Assembly: GCA_950295325.1 (NCBI GenBank)
Contig: OX485808.1
Span: forward strand, 16,264,527-16,328,526
Direction: 5' to 3'
DNA length: 64,000 nt
From: Polytrichum commune
Taxonomy: Eukaryota > Streptophyta > Polytrichopsida > Polytrichales > Polytrichaceae
Shown: in pieces, positions 47,201 to 59,700 of the stretch
Layout: each line of letters begins with the position of its first letter
Numbering within the stretch: the stretch's first letter is position 1
Position numbers and translations under genes: made by a program
The notes under the pieces: model-generated
The model's input: only the letters and a program-made list of their open reading frames with translations
The model's database searches: none
Told to the model about the DNA's origin: nothing

Positions 47201-47573
47201 GGGCCGGTTTACACTACGGTGGAGAAGGCCTCTGGTCGGTCAAGAATGCTTGGCCAAGACATGGTTATATGAGGCAAATGGTGGATGTGCCGGAGAAGAT
47301 TTAAAGGCAATAAAATATTTTTATTGAGTTGGGCTTCTCCGGAAGAGGAGTTTCTTGTCCGGCCTCTTGAGGCCGGAGAAGCCCAACTCCAAAAAGTGCC
47401 GCCATGTAGGCGGCCATGTCATTTTATCATCCATGAGAAAAGTTCACCACCATTGTTTTCTTCACCTAGTGTAAACACCCACCGGTCAAGAGTTGCATTT
47501 TCGACCAATCACAATTGAGAAAGGCCTTTTTTTCATGACCGGTGGACTTCTCCACCGTAGTGTAAACCAGCCC
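47201..47573. mobile_element. MITE, 373 bp, PIF/Harbinger-like, TSD TCA
   Basis: Terminal inverted repeats GGGCCGGTTTACACTACGGTGG and CCACCGTAGTGTAAACCAGCCC differ at one base. The element is flanked by TCA at 47198-47200 and 47574-47576. The GGGCC start and 3-bp duplication suggest a PIF/Harbinger (Tourist-type) MITE. An internal inverted pair (GTTGGGCTTCTCCGG ... CCGGAGAAGCCCAAC, about 47330-47389) makes it a nested fold-back. It has no coding capacity and interrupts the Tnp2 relic. Confidence 0.85.
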
Positions 47574-48273
47574 TCAGTAGTCATCGTGTCCAAAATTATG
47601 TTGAAACGAACGTATAAAATGTGCTGAAGGAGTATTGATGTCCGATCTAAGGAGGTGTGGGGAATGGTGCCAGTATCTCTGGTTCAGCATGTCCTAGACC
47701 CAATGCATTGCGAAAAAAACTTGTGCGAGAACATCATGAAGACAATCTGGGGTTTGAAAGATACACTGAAACTACGACTGGATATGAAAGAAGTGAACAT
47801 AAGGCCGAAGCTTCATCCAGTGGTTGATGGTGGGAATGGACTGATGTTGTTACCGGCTGCTCCATATGTGATGTCCAAGTTAAAGAAGACAGTGTTCATA
47901 AAGACTATTCGCGAGCTGAAAACTCCGAGTAATTATGTTGGGCAATTGTCAAAGAAAATCACAGCAAATGGAGAGTTGCAGGGGCTCAAGTCGCATGACT
48001 ACCACATTTTGATGCAACAGATCTTTCCCTTGTGTTTGCAAACACTATTACCCAAAGAAGTTCGAGTGGCAATCATACGAATAAGCATGGTCTTTGCACG
48101 CCTTTGTGCAAAGTCCGTGGATCCGTCAACAATGGCAGACTTGTTGGAGGAAACAACGACAACAATGTGCATGCTGGAGAAAGTCTTCCCACCGTCATTC
48201 TTCGATGTGATGTCCCATATGTCAATTCACTTAGTGCAACAGCTGGTCGTTTGTGGGCTATTCCAGACACGAT

Positions 48274-51132
48274 TGTCATGGCCCGAGTTTTCCTGATTTT
48301 CCAATTATCCTTGTTTTTTATGTTAAAAGAATAGTATGGGCATAGGAAAATAGAATAGGTAGAGTAAGAGGTAGGCATAATGTAGGTTAGTTCTTTATGA
48401 AGGAAAAGAAAAAGAAAAATCCTTAAACTAGCTAAAAATGCCAAATTAAGTTAGCATTAAGAATTCCCCTTTTGGGTGGAAACCCTATGGCGGAAATGGG
48501 GGAAAGAAGAAAAGAGGGGAAATGGTGGGCAACCCTCCGCGGGAGAATCTGATTGTTGCGGTACAAGAGGCCATACAAGATCCACGCCGATTGCGGGAGT
48601 TAGAAAGTAAGGTGGACTGCCTTATTGTGGAAAATCAGAGGACCACGGAACAACTGCGGAAGTTGGAGGCGGAGCGACGAGAGCTCCTGAAGCAGGTGAA
48701 GGAGACCACCATCACGGTGCAGAAGGTAAGTGACGTGGTGGGTATCCCCGGGGATGTGTGGCTGAAGGCCAAGATGTTTGACGTGGAATTGAAGAATGCG
48801 GGCCACGTTTCCAGGACGAAGATGGTTACCTTCGTCATAGATTAGGGAAGTAAGATGGACGAAGCCTTGAAGGCCATGAAGGCCCTTATTGCTAGCTGCA
48901 CGGAATTGTTCCCAGTCATGGTAGGGTCATCGGAGGATGGGGATACCTCATCCAGCTACTCCGACTTGATCCCTCAGGATGTGGTGGAAATTCAGGGAGC
49001 CTCAGTAGGAGGTGGAAACCAATAGGTGGAAGAGGAGGACCAAGTGGAAGACATTACGGCGCTCACGGCCCCACCTGTTTCCGCCGCTGAGGTACTGGTT
49101 CCCAATGCCACCCCAGTTTCCTCCACTGTTGGGAAGGAAACCTTGGATGGCTGCCACGTGCCAAAGGTAGCGCCACCCAGCCCGCCGATGACCTTCCATG
49201 TGGTTTCTAGGGCACCACTGGCACCACCACTTGCGCCGGGATTCCCGCTGGACGGCCTGCTGGCAACCCCACGTACGCCGGATGTTGCAAAGACAGGGTA
49301 CCACGTATGAATGATTCCTGGGCCCAATGGGCACGAGATGCCAGTGGCACCACCACGTGCTCCATTTTTTTTAACAGACAAAGCGAACCGCAGCGGAAGG
49401 CGGAAGAAGAAGGCGGTTAAATTGAAGAAGCGGAAGGATAGGGAGTAGATCTTAGTTAGATTCCATTTTGGATTGTTTTGGACAAGTAGTTAGGTGACCC
49501 TGAGTTGTGTGCTTTGTCATTTTCTTTGTTTAGGCTCTGACTTCTTAATGAAGATGATTGTCAGGACTGCCATGTGGCCCGTGATTTTCATCACGGGACC
49601 AGTGGCGTGGTAGGTGTTTATTAGGTTTAAAGGGAGGACACTTTAGTGTTTCTCTCACCATTTTGCAATGCAAATGTTCTTTTGTTCAATTCAGACCTTA
49701 TGTTTTACTCCACCTTCGGTTTGAGTTGACTTTTGAGTCCATATATAATGCAAGTGGTCCCTCCTTCCCCTACTTGAGGTTTCCAAGTTTTCCACCTTTC
49801 CCTATCATTGTGTAGGTTAGTTAGGTTAGTATTTTGTGATAGGATAGGTGGTCAGTAATACCCCGAGGTGCGTGTGGTTAAAACGCCCCTGTTTGAGCCG
49901 GTGATGGGCGGAGGAACCTTAAGTATGGAAAGGAGGAAAAGATTGGACGAGCAAGGGGAAAAAACCCCACCTTGGGGGTTGATGGGGGTAGTTCCCACGC
50001 ACAGGGTAGGTTCTTCCCCACTTACTCCGTCCAACTAGGGACCGACGTTGAGCAGCAGTGGATAGACCTGTCTAATAGTAGAGGGAGGGTTCTGGTTTAC
50101 GCCATCCGCTTGCCGTGACCTAGAGGTAGACATACCGATCAGTAGTAACAGATTGATCTAGAACACTCATGCACCTGCCGCGACTGGCGTTTTGTACCCA
50201 CCGCGGATGGTAGGCGTGGTAGCCCCATTCCTATGTTATCTCCGCTGTCACGGAAATAAGCAGACCCTGGGTCCTATCCTGTGTGACCTATGGAACAAGA
50301 CAAGCTACCCATTGTGAGGATAGGAGCGAAGATGTTGAGTTTCCACCTTTCTCGAGGGAGGGTTTGGTTTCCGCGTGTGGTATAGTGGAAACTGTGCCAT
50401 CACGGAAACTGGATCAGGTTGATTTTGTAGACCCAAAACTTCATCCATATTTCCCCCCGTCAAAGGGGTGGCACGTGATGAGTACCTGAGTGGAACACCT
50501 TCTCGAGGGAGGGTTGCCCCAATCATAACACCAGTCTAAGGGAGTAGTAGTTAGGAGGAGGAAGTGGAGATAGGGAGACAACCCTGAGAAATCAAACCAA
50601 AGGGCGAAATCCTGATGAACAACTACCAAGTCTCTCTGAGCATTCTAGCCTAAAACACTAGAATTATTGTCCTTGGGACACAGTAAAAAATCTAGCGGAT
50701 AGTGGAAATACAGGTCAAATCCGCTACTTTTATCTCGGAAACCTTATTATGGAAGTCATGACCCGTAATAAGGAACCTTAGAACAAAATGTATATAGTTG
50801 TTCTACTATGGATTCAGGACGTTGAGTCTATTGTTGTTACTACTCTAGGATGGGAGCTTGTCCATACTTTGTGTTGTGTTCCCTACCTTGGTCCACTACC
50901 GGGAAAGCGGAAACTGCCATGCTATAATTTCCGTAATATCTTGGATTTTTTAATCCGATTTGTGTTATCTTAGTTTCTGGTGTTTCTTGTGTGTGTGTTT
51001 TTGTCAAAGATTTCCTCTCTCTTGTGTTGTGAACAACCACATGTTCTTTGTGGGAACGAACTTGGCGCGGCTGTGACGTTTTACGCGTTTATCAGGTTAA
51101 TTTAATGAATACGTTACCACCGTGCTACGACA
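48274..51132 (+). mobile_element. LTR-like insertion, 2859 bp, with target duplication ACGAT
   Basis: It starts TGTCATGGCCCGAG and ends GCTACGACA (TGTC...GACA termini). It is flanked by perfect ACGAT at 48269-48273 and 51133-51137. Removing it with one duplication copy restores the conserved TRWMYP motif of the surrounding Tnp2 frame, which proves the boundaries. No second long terminal repeat was found inside, so it is either an unusually long solo LTR carrying an ORF or a non-autonomous element. A broken ORF lies at 48522-49448. Confidence 0.85.
48522..49448 (+). pseudogene. Coiled-coil ORF inside the LTR-like element, three in-frame stops
   Basis: A single frame of 309 codons starts at the ATG (MVGNPPRENL) and ends with TAG at 49446-49448. 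It is interrupted by TAG (48843-48845), TAG (~49023-49025) and TGA (49308-49310) without any frameshift. Residues ~25-70 form a charged heptad-like region (LRELESKVDCLIVENQRTTE and on). The middle is Pro/Ala/Val-rich, and the end is strongly basic (RSGRRKKKAVKLKKRKDRE). No gag zinc knuckle or enzyme motif is visible. It may be a structural or gag-like protein of the element. The function is unknown. Confidence 0.5.
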
Positions 51133-51352
51133 ACGATGGATGTACCCAGTGGAACGGTACCTCAAAACATTGAAAGGTTACGTACGGCAACACGTGCAAC
51201 CGGAGGGCTCCATAGCAAGAAGCTACATCATGGACGAGGCGCTTGGATTTTGTACAGAGTACACGTAGAATTGTAGTGTGACAGCCTGTCATGTATGGGA
51301 CGACACCGAAGAGCCCAGTGTGAATTTTGAACTTTTAGAATGCAAATGAAAA

Positions 51353-54300
51353 CGGCATGTATTAACAGCAGACCTACAACACTGGATTCACGGGTTTATG
51401 ATAAACAACGTTGAAATACTAAAAGACTATAGGGAGTAAGCACCTCAACACTATATATGTTTCATAGTCACAGCAAGGAAGAGAAACACTATGTGTAGTC
51501 AGACAGTTGGAGAAGATGACTAGCTATGTTTTATAGAATGTAGTGAAGTGAGATTGGGGTGTGTGATGGTGAAAAAAAGGGTTGGAGCTAGTAAGCTTCA
51601 TTACTTGCTACAATGTTGAGTGTGGTGGATCCCCTTTCCCTCCTCCGCATTCTCATCATATGTTACACCCATTCTTCCATCTCTCCCTCTAAGTGTTGCT
51701 AGTGTTGAAAGAGCTTCCAGAGGGTTCATCATTACCTACTTCTAATTATCTGTGAGAGCTTCAAACCTATACCTTCTTAAGATTAGTTGAAAATGATTCA
51801 AATTGATATCTCCCTAGGAGTTGCCCTATTGTACCATATGAGGCGCCCAACATCTAGTCATTTCTTGATACTACACAAGAGCTAAGAGTATATCATACCT
51901 GAGATAGAAAGGAGACCTTATGAGCAAGGACAATGAACCAGTTGCAATCCTAGAGACTTTCTAATTGAGATGGACTCGGTTGCAATTTGGAGCTCTCTAG
52001 CTACCATGAGGATCCGATGTCAAATACATACTATTAAGCTCTACATGAATAGCATCCTGCAAAATAAAGAGAACATAATATTTATATTAAGTAAATAAAG
52101 CTACAAAATTGCATAATTGAATGGTGTTTAGAAAATAATAGGACCCATGTGTGTACTCGAAGCCAAATAATCCAAATAAAATAGCAATATTGCACACAAA
52201 ATATTTGCAAAAACATATACATAAATTGAAATATGTGTTGATAATTATTTACAATCTAATGGAATTATAAATGATAAAAATAGCTTGTTCAAAAATATAT
52301 CATCATTTCATGATTTAAACGATATTTTAATCCAAATTTTAATTTAAAATAGGTCCAATAACTTGTCACAAAATTTTAATTTTACATTTTTATCCAAACA
52401 TAGAAATAAACACTAGATGAAATGGTTTTTAACCTTACTTCTTTAACCAAATATGGTCATACTCATTCTGCACTCCCTCAAAAATAAACAAAGGAAAATC
52501 AACTTTTATTAAACCCTTCAAATCATCGCAATTTTGATGTTCATACTTGTGTTCTAGAAGAAATGTCTAGACTTTGTTCACATGCTAAATGAGAGCTTTC
52601 ATTCACATGTCATGGTTAAAACCACTACGTACTTCACATTAAATAATCCAAAGTTTAAATATTAATTCATTGTGAAAACATCATAAAAACCATTAATCTC
52701 ATCATAATCTCCAAGCATCACATAAATTATACTAACAAGAAACTCGCCTCAATAATGAGATAATATTAATAAATACATTCATTCAATAATATTCAATCAC
52801 ATATTTGTTTTTGATGGACATGCAAATCTCATATATTATATAAACATCATATGAAATTTGAAACATATTCAACAAAGTATCCAATGGTTCAAAATTTATA
52901 GTTATGAATTTAGATTTTAATACAATGAAAAAATATATGTCATATCTACATATTGTTTACATTCTAATTTTCTTTTTGATATTTCAAGCGAATAATAACA
53001 AAAGCTCCACAATTTTGTCCACCAATTATTGAAAGAGATTTTAATGTTAAAGTCATGGATTCCAACAAAACAACAAACTTTCCTAAATCCAAATATCTTT
53101 TGAAATTTGTGAAACATCATAACTTTAAGTTAGAAAATCATATTAGCATCACTAAAAATCAATCGTCACTTGACCAAATTTGAACTAATGTTCCAGGTAA
53201 TCAATCACTTTTAGGATATACAAAAAATTATTGGCCAAATTAGCACAAACCAACTTATTATGCATTCAAACTACCTAACCATATTTTAATTCTTAGTCAC
53301 AATGTTTATCAAAATAAATTCTCTACCACTTGATAAGTTATACTATTAATTTACATATTATATATATATATATAGACACTAATAAATATTATAAACTTGC
53401 TAATCCTCTATATATTTTATTAAGTATGATGGGGACACAGCCTCTCATTGTGATACCATCTTGTTCAAATATACTTATGCAAGTAGGGTTATAATATGAA
53501 AATATAACCCTAGCTTCTCAAAAACTTTTTAAGATTGATTCCTTTCATTGCTCTACACATCATTTTCATGCTCTACAGGGGTTGGGCTCTTTATACCATG
53601 TATGAACTAACATGAGTGTAGAAAGCCATATTATTTGAGGCAATAGCATATTGCAAACTTAAAATAGTGTTTAGGGATTAGAGTTTAAAATTTATATGGT
53701 GTATACATTTAAATAGGCTATCAAGAATTTTGAAGTAAAGGTAGATGTGAAAGGGGGGCTTAAAATTTAGAGAAAACAATTGACGATAGATGTGCTAGTT
53801 TGATCCCACTGACATTGTCGTCTATTGTTGTCCTATAGTGATCATACTCAATGACTTCTGGGTGGTGGACTCTTTATAGGAAACCTAAATGACATGCGTG
53901 GGTGTCTATGGAACAAAACTCCCTCATACAAACCAAATGTATACATACTATTAGTAGGCTAGAATATGGAGTTGCAAATTTATACTAAGCTTTCCAATTT
54001 CATATGATAAATGCCTCCACTACATGCACAAAATATGAATTATAAAATAAATAGGTCTTTAGTACATATAAAATCAACCTTCACTTGTCTAACGAGAAAG
54101 TTATTGAAGATCTTTTAATCCATAAGATGGAACTCGTAAAAATCTGATCCTAAAACACATGTCATTAAAGCTAAGGCAGTAATAGCACCTAATTTCATCA
54201 TCATATCTTCTCTATCTTAAAGAATCAGTCTCTTGTATGCAAAACAACCAACCCTGACCTAAAGTCCCATAAATCTAAAAGGATAACTCTATTTTTCAAG

Positions 54301-56751
54301 CTCGTTCAATGTCCAAAAAATGTCTTAAATACTCACAATAGCACTACAAAGCTCAGAATCATCTCATGCTAATTCTCTATTTGATACCATCTTCCGAGAG
54401 AAATCACATTACACCTTGATGGACTCCAATTCGAGAGACTACTAATGCATAGGCTCCAAGAGCCAAACTGACATCGGTAAAAGATATGTAAAGGGACGCC
54501 ACCAACACCACTTTACAGAGTTATGCTTCAGTTTCTTTACCATAGAGTAGGCCAGATTAATCTACTGGGAGCACCCAGTACATTCCTGCAGCTTCAGCAT
54601 GAGGTTCACATGCTGATCGACAATCCACATAACCCTCAAATGGGGTTCTTCAAAATGTTTCTTGATCCACTACAAAATCTTCTACCAGAAAACAATCCGT
54701 TCATCTTAGATTGAGCACACATAAGGTTCTACTTAGACAAGATCTCTGGATAAACTAGTCCATCAGCACTGTCAAAATGACCAATCTGGTGAAATGAAAA
54801 GTGACAAGAATACTATTACCTTTTATAAGACAGCCATAGGTGCGGCTGGCAAACCTTGTTAAACCCTGAGCATCTAAGAGGCCCAATCTGGGCCTCATCA
54901 TGCAAAAAAGCAATAATTTGAGCTACATGCTTCCACTTTCAACCAATTCTGACAGGAGTGACCCTTTCTAACTTGATTAATTCATGAAGTGCACTTTTTG
55001 ATCAGTTGAATATCCTGATTCATTGAGATTGGAGATCAAATATACAACCTCAGATGCCAATACATACTTAGTAAATTGACCATGTCACGTATGACCAAAT
55101 TTTTATTTTCACCTTGACATAAAATACACCTTTTATGGTATTTAGTGACACTTACTATTCAGAATTAAGCAAGACAACATCTTACTCTATAATTCACTTT
55201 ATACTAGCAAAAGTTGAACAGGTTGTTCGGACATTATAGAACATAAACAACTTTACTTGGCAAATGTATATCAGTATTATAAAACATACTACAATTCCAC
55301 TAAATAATTATAGCACTATGCAACTTCAAATAGTAAGTGATTTTAAATACCATAAATGGTGTAGTGGACTATAGACTGAATTACACCATGTCTGGTATAT
55401 AGTCACTTCCTATTCAAAGTGGAGTTGCACAGGGATATAACTTTAGTGTAGGTTTTTAGCACATTAAGTCATTCATGTTATATACTGTCCATACAATCTA
55501 TTTTATCTTTCTTGGTAAAAATGAAATGTGTAATAAGATGTTATAGCCATCCGTAATTCCAATAAAAAGTGACACTAAATACCATAAACAGTGTACTAGA
55601 AACGGTGTAGATAGGTTGTACACTGGGCCCTTAAGGCCTTTAAGGGTTAATAGGCTCCTGTCAAATCTGAACTCTGAAGTATCATGATATCAAAAGGTGG
55701 TTGCAGCATGAGCATGACAGGTAGATGACAAAGCATTCTTAGTGGAAAGTATCCAAAGATGTACACAATAAGTAACTTCTAACTTGAAGTTAGCTAGGTT
55801 GTATCAAAAGGATACAAAAAAATCACTTCTTTCCTAACACTGTATATTTCACTAATAGGATCAACTCGACACAACATTGATGGACAGTCGGAGCAACATC
55901 CTTATATGCCAACCATAGCAGTAACCCTTCCTCCCTCTCTCCTTCCATCCCTCCCATCCCTCCCTCCCTCCTCTGCTTTAGCTACTACTCCAATACAGGT
56001 CGCATGTATTAGGACCCTCTAGAATTCAAGAATGTTGACGAGGGAGGAAATATTCACAATTGCAACACCGACAGATCGTCCAGGGACAAATGTTACTTTA
56101 AAAGTACTTCCCTTGGTGCAAAGGGTGTCAAGCACGGTAAAAACCTACAGGAGCTGAGCCCAACAAAACCGAAGCCTTCTCTGTGCTCTCTCTCTTCTCT
56201 CACATTTCACTTACACCTCCTGATTACAAAAACAATAGCACCCCGTTGTCTGTACGTACCACGCAGTGGTTGAGGGCCTCACATGCTCTGTGGCTCCTTA
56301 GCTGAAAAGCTAGTGATAACACCATCAGGATTTAACGTAGCACTGTACTTTGTAACAATGCATTTATCCCCTGCATCGGTAGAATACAGCCACAAAGCCC
56401 AAACATTTGATGCGAAATCAGAGACCTCACATCCCCCGGGGAAAGGGTGGCTAAGTAAAGTTTCTCTCAATAACCACCCGGATACAACCACTACAAGAAA
56501 GTGAGGGCCAGTTTGACTTTAAAAAGAAAGCCACATCACTTCAGGGTGCAGGTCACATTCGGGTAGATCTACAACTCCACTCACTATTGACAAGCTCTTG
56601 TCGGGACAGCCACACTCGAATGAGCCCATCAGCATTCGTCAGCATTCAAGTGCGCAATCGTCGTATGGTAGAGACTTACAGGTAGAATTGGGGAAGAGAC
56701 TTTCCCATATCTCAAAGAGAATTATCAGCTGATACTTATGAGCTTCTCTTC
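51353..56751. other. AT-rich non-coding interval
   Basis: No gene was recognised over 5.4 kb. A short TA-repeat lies near 53357-53371. A fold-back repeat lies at 55121-55600 (listed separately). A CCCTCC-type simple run is at 55930-55975. The right end presumably holds the 3' UTR of the transportin gene; a short frame at 56283-56504 is not supported as a gene. Confidence 0.55.
55121..55600. repeat. Fold-back (MITE-like) repeat with four alternating copies
   Basis: A ~40-bp motif (ACACC-TTTATGGTATTTAGTGACACTTACTATTC) occurs at 55121-55163 (+), inverted at 55321-55367, again direct but diverged at 55382-55430, and inverted at 55564-55600. This looks like one MITE-like inverted repeat duplicated, or two nested elements. 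Target duplications were not resolved. Confidence 0.5.
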
Positions 56752-59700
56752 TCAAAGCGCATATGTTTTGACCAATTTATCACGCAAAGTCACATCCAGT
56801 GCTCCAATGCACTGTTCCCATGAATTGGATGCAGATAGCATCTGCAAAATGCAAAAACATATCAAATTAATCAAGACGTCTTTATAAAATCAAAAACTGA
56901 CAATTGAGAAAGGCAGAGATGTCTCAGCTATAATGTTCAATCAAATAGCACGTCTTAAGGTAAACTTCCATGCAAGGGGGTGGCAAGCATTTTTTCTGTG
57001 CCTACAGATGCTCCTCTTCATCAATGGTCTCACATGCTCTCAAGGTACTTCCATGCGGAGGGGCAAGCATTTGTGCAATGTGCACATCCACATAGTAGGA
57101 ACATCACCTATTCATTTACCCTTAAATTTATCCTCCAATCAAGACTCATCATCAGGTTTGATTGGTGGCATGGTCAAAGGACCTTATACTTTAAAAAAAT
57201 TCAAAGGGAGGGACTACAAATATTCTTAGACTTTGAGGCTTTATAAGCACGTCCACACCCATGGAGCTAAAATCTAAATTTGTCTTGACGTGGCCACTTT
57301 ACTCCATGAAAGTAGACCTTTGTCAAGGACTACGAACATGGATAGAGACAACTAGACTAAGAAATCTTGCAACTTTGAATAAAAAATCCGCTCATATCAG
57401 AAGCCACAGAATTAATTAGTGTAGCTGGCACAAAGTGTACCTGCTTGTACCCATGCAGTATTTGGGCAATTTCTGACGAGAGCTCAGGACTCCGGATTTC
57501 CTGTTAAGCAACAACATCACATTAGGACAAGACAATACTCTCAAGTCAAATATGAGATGCGAGTCTACTTCCTGTGCTTCTGCCTAATCAATTTTTTTTC
57601 TGTTAAGCCCAAGGTAGTCCTATTGGTACAGCTAACTCATGTTCTTAATTGGCATGTACTGGCTTGTCAAAGTGCAAGTAAGAACCATCTACTTTGTCAT
57701 AAACAAGAGAAACATAACAACACAACAAAAGTTACCGAGGTGTACTTACATGCCAGCTGCCGATGGCACCACACATTGTATCGAAAAACTTAATGGCACC
57801 TTGGGGGTTTAATCTCACCTGACACAAAGCACCACTCTCTCAAACCAATCAGTTGCCTACTTAGGAATGTATGCACCTCCACTGTATCACTAAGATACCA
57901 TCTAACTTAAGCACTAACAAGATGACAAGCACAACCTGGAATGTCTAGATTATACTAGACCTACTTGCCAACCTATAGACATCTCACAGCAATTGAGCTG
58001 TTCAGATGTACTTTCAAAGAAACCCAATTACTGTCACATGGCTTCTAGTATTTAACCCTAGTGAGGTATGGACATAACTTTATAACAAATACTAGATTCC
58101 ATTGTTTAGCATTGAAGTATGAACCTTGGTACTTCAAATCTTATTGACGATTCCCATGTAACAAGCATACAAATCCTATTGATGTGACAGCTTGATATAG
58201 ATATCTAATAAGTGCAGACACACAAAAAGAGAATTGTCTTGATCATACCATTGCACAAAGGCCTCGAAATGCATCTTCTTTCTCAAAGTCATCTCGAATT
58301 CTGCAGCGAAGAAGTGCTCTTCGTCAATAGAAAGAAATGGACTAACCTCATCTCCTTATGTGTCCAATGAAGCCCAGTTGTAAAGATGCCCCTCCCACCC
58401 ACAATTAACCAGACAACTAATGCCCAAAAAAATTATAGTTTGTCTGGTACTATTTCCCCCTTCTCGCTTCTAAACAGTTCTGCCAATAACAAAGACTTGC
58501 TTGATAGGAGCAACCACATTCATGACCAGAATAGAATTTCAGACCAAAGGTACATACGTGCAGAGAGCTCGGCACCAAGGCTGCATAAAATGGTCCATGT
58601 GGGGAGCCACAAGCTCTGGACACACCCATCCTAGTCTCCCTAAGGTGATGGCACTATTCTCCAAAAGTGACTTGTTCAAACCCTGCAAAAGCACCTCTCT
58701 GTAAGTTCCTCCACAGCAGATCACCACTCATACTTTGAGAAATACCATAAAAGACTAAATTGAATTTAGGGCATGTTCATTTGAGTAATTAGATTGAAGC
58801 TTACCTCAGTATTTGAAAGAATGGGCACAAGTGACGATATCACGGTCATTACAATGGGGGATATCTCTTTTCTAACCTGCATCATAATAACAGGTTGTCA
58901 GTGCATAGTTCCATTGCACAATTTTGTGAGAATGTACACCAAAATAGGCCACAATTATAAAGCCACTTAAAAGACAAGCTGAAGGTGGCAGATCAAAGTT
59001 CACATTATGTAAAATAAATGCACATTATACTAAGAACTTGAAACGAATGGGATGGTGGTGGAGTGGGAGGCTTGCAGAGACCTCTTCCACATAAGCCTAG
59101 AAAATTATTGAAAAGTTGGAAGGAGAACAAACCTTTATAGCAACTTCACCAATGGCCCAGCAAGCATTGTTAGCAACAGACACATTTTCTTTTGCGTCCA
59201 ATCCCTGCATTGCTCCCCAGACACAGAAGTCAGTAGGCACATCAATTTCCCAATTGTCCCATGTCTGAATAGTTCAAGAATATTATAATAACACTAAGTT
59301 CAACAAGTGAAGACTCCAAGTCGTCTATATGTAAGCTTTCCTAAGAGAAGAAATTATGACATAACGAATCTACATGAAACTTGGATATTCCAAATGCCTA
59401 CCAGCTGTTTAGCTGCCAGATTTAGAAACTCTGCTAGTCGGGGTTGCAGGTGCACTGCACAAGCCTGCTCAGGATCACACACCATATTCATGTAAGGGAA
59501 AACAAATTATCAATACAAAAAAGTTGGTGTGGTGAATTGTAAGGCATTCTAGTATTCCAAGTGCAAGTACCAGAGTGAACTGTAGATTGTGTAATATAGT
59601 ACCTTCACAAGGTCACCCAAGAGAGCCAGAGCACTCTGGCGCACATCAGGAGCTTCATCAGCACAGCACTGGAGTAGAAGGTCCCGTAAATCACTTCTAG

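Larger units (their letters stand above)
45654..51352 (+). pseudogene. Fossil CACTA-type Tnp2 transposase gene with two nested insertions
   Basis: Read on the plus strand from 45654 (acidic N-terminus). It then shows KIPLYEGARTTRLVAVLLLL and GVSNACADEIL, HACRNGCCLFRKQLADALYC, GIALDGVNPFSNQSLSHSTW, PVVLLNYNLPP, LIEELQELWGGV, KGYRGCTECGP, HVLDPMHCEKNLCENIMKTI, and finally RWMYPVERYLKTLKGYVR with EGSIARSYIMDEALGFCTEY (DUF4218-like). These are the conserved blocks of the Tnp2 transposase (En/Spm, CACTA) in order. In-frame stops (TAA 45906-45908, TAG near 46299, TAG in place of TGG near 46527), frameshifts, a MITE (47201-47573) and an LTR-like insertion (48274-51132) disable it. Terminal CACTA repeats were not identified. 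Confidence 0.87.

Noticed and set aside
48600-49381. Minus-strand ORFs of 60-129 codons
   Set aside because: They are shadows of the plus-strand frame, which has coiled-coil and basic regions and continues through three single stops without a frameshift.
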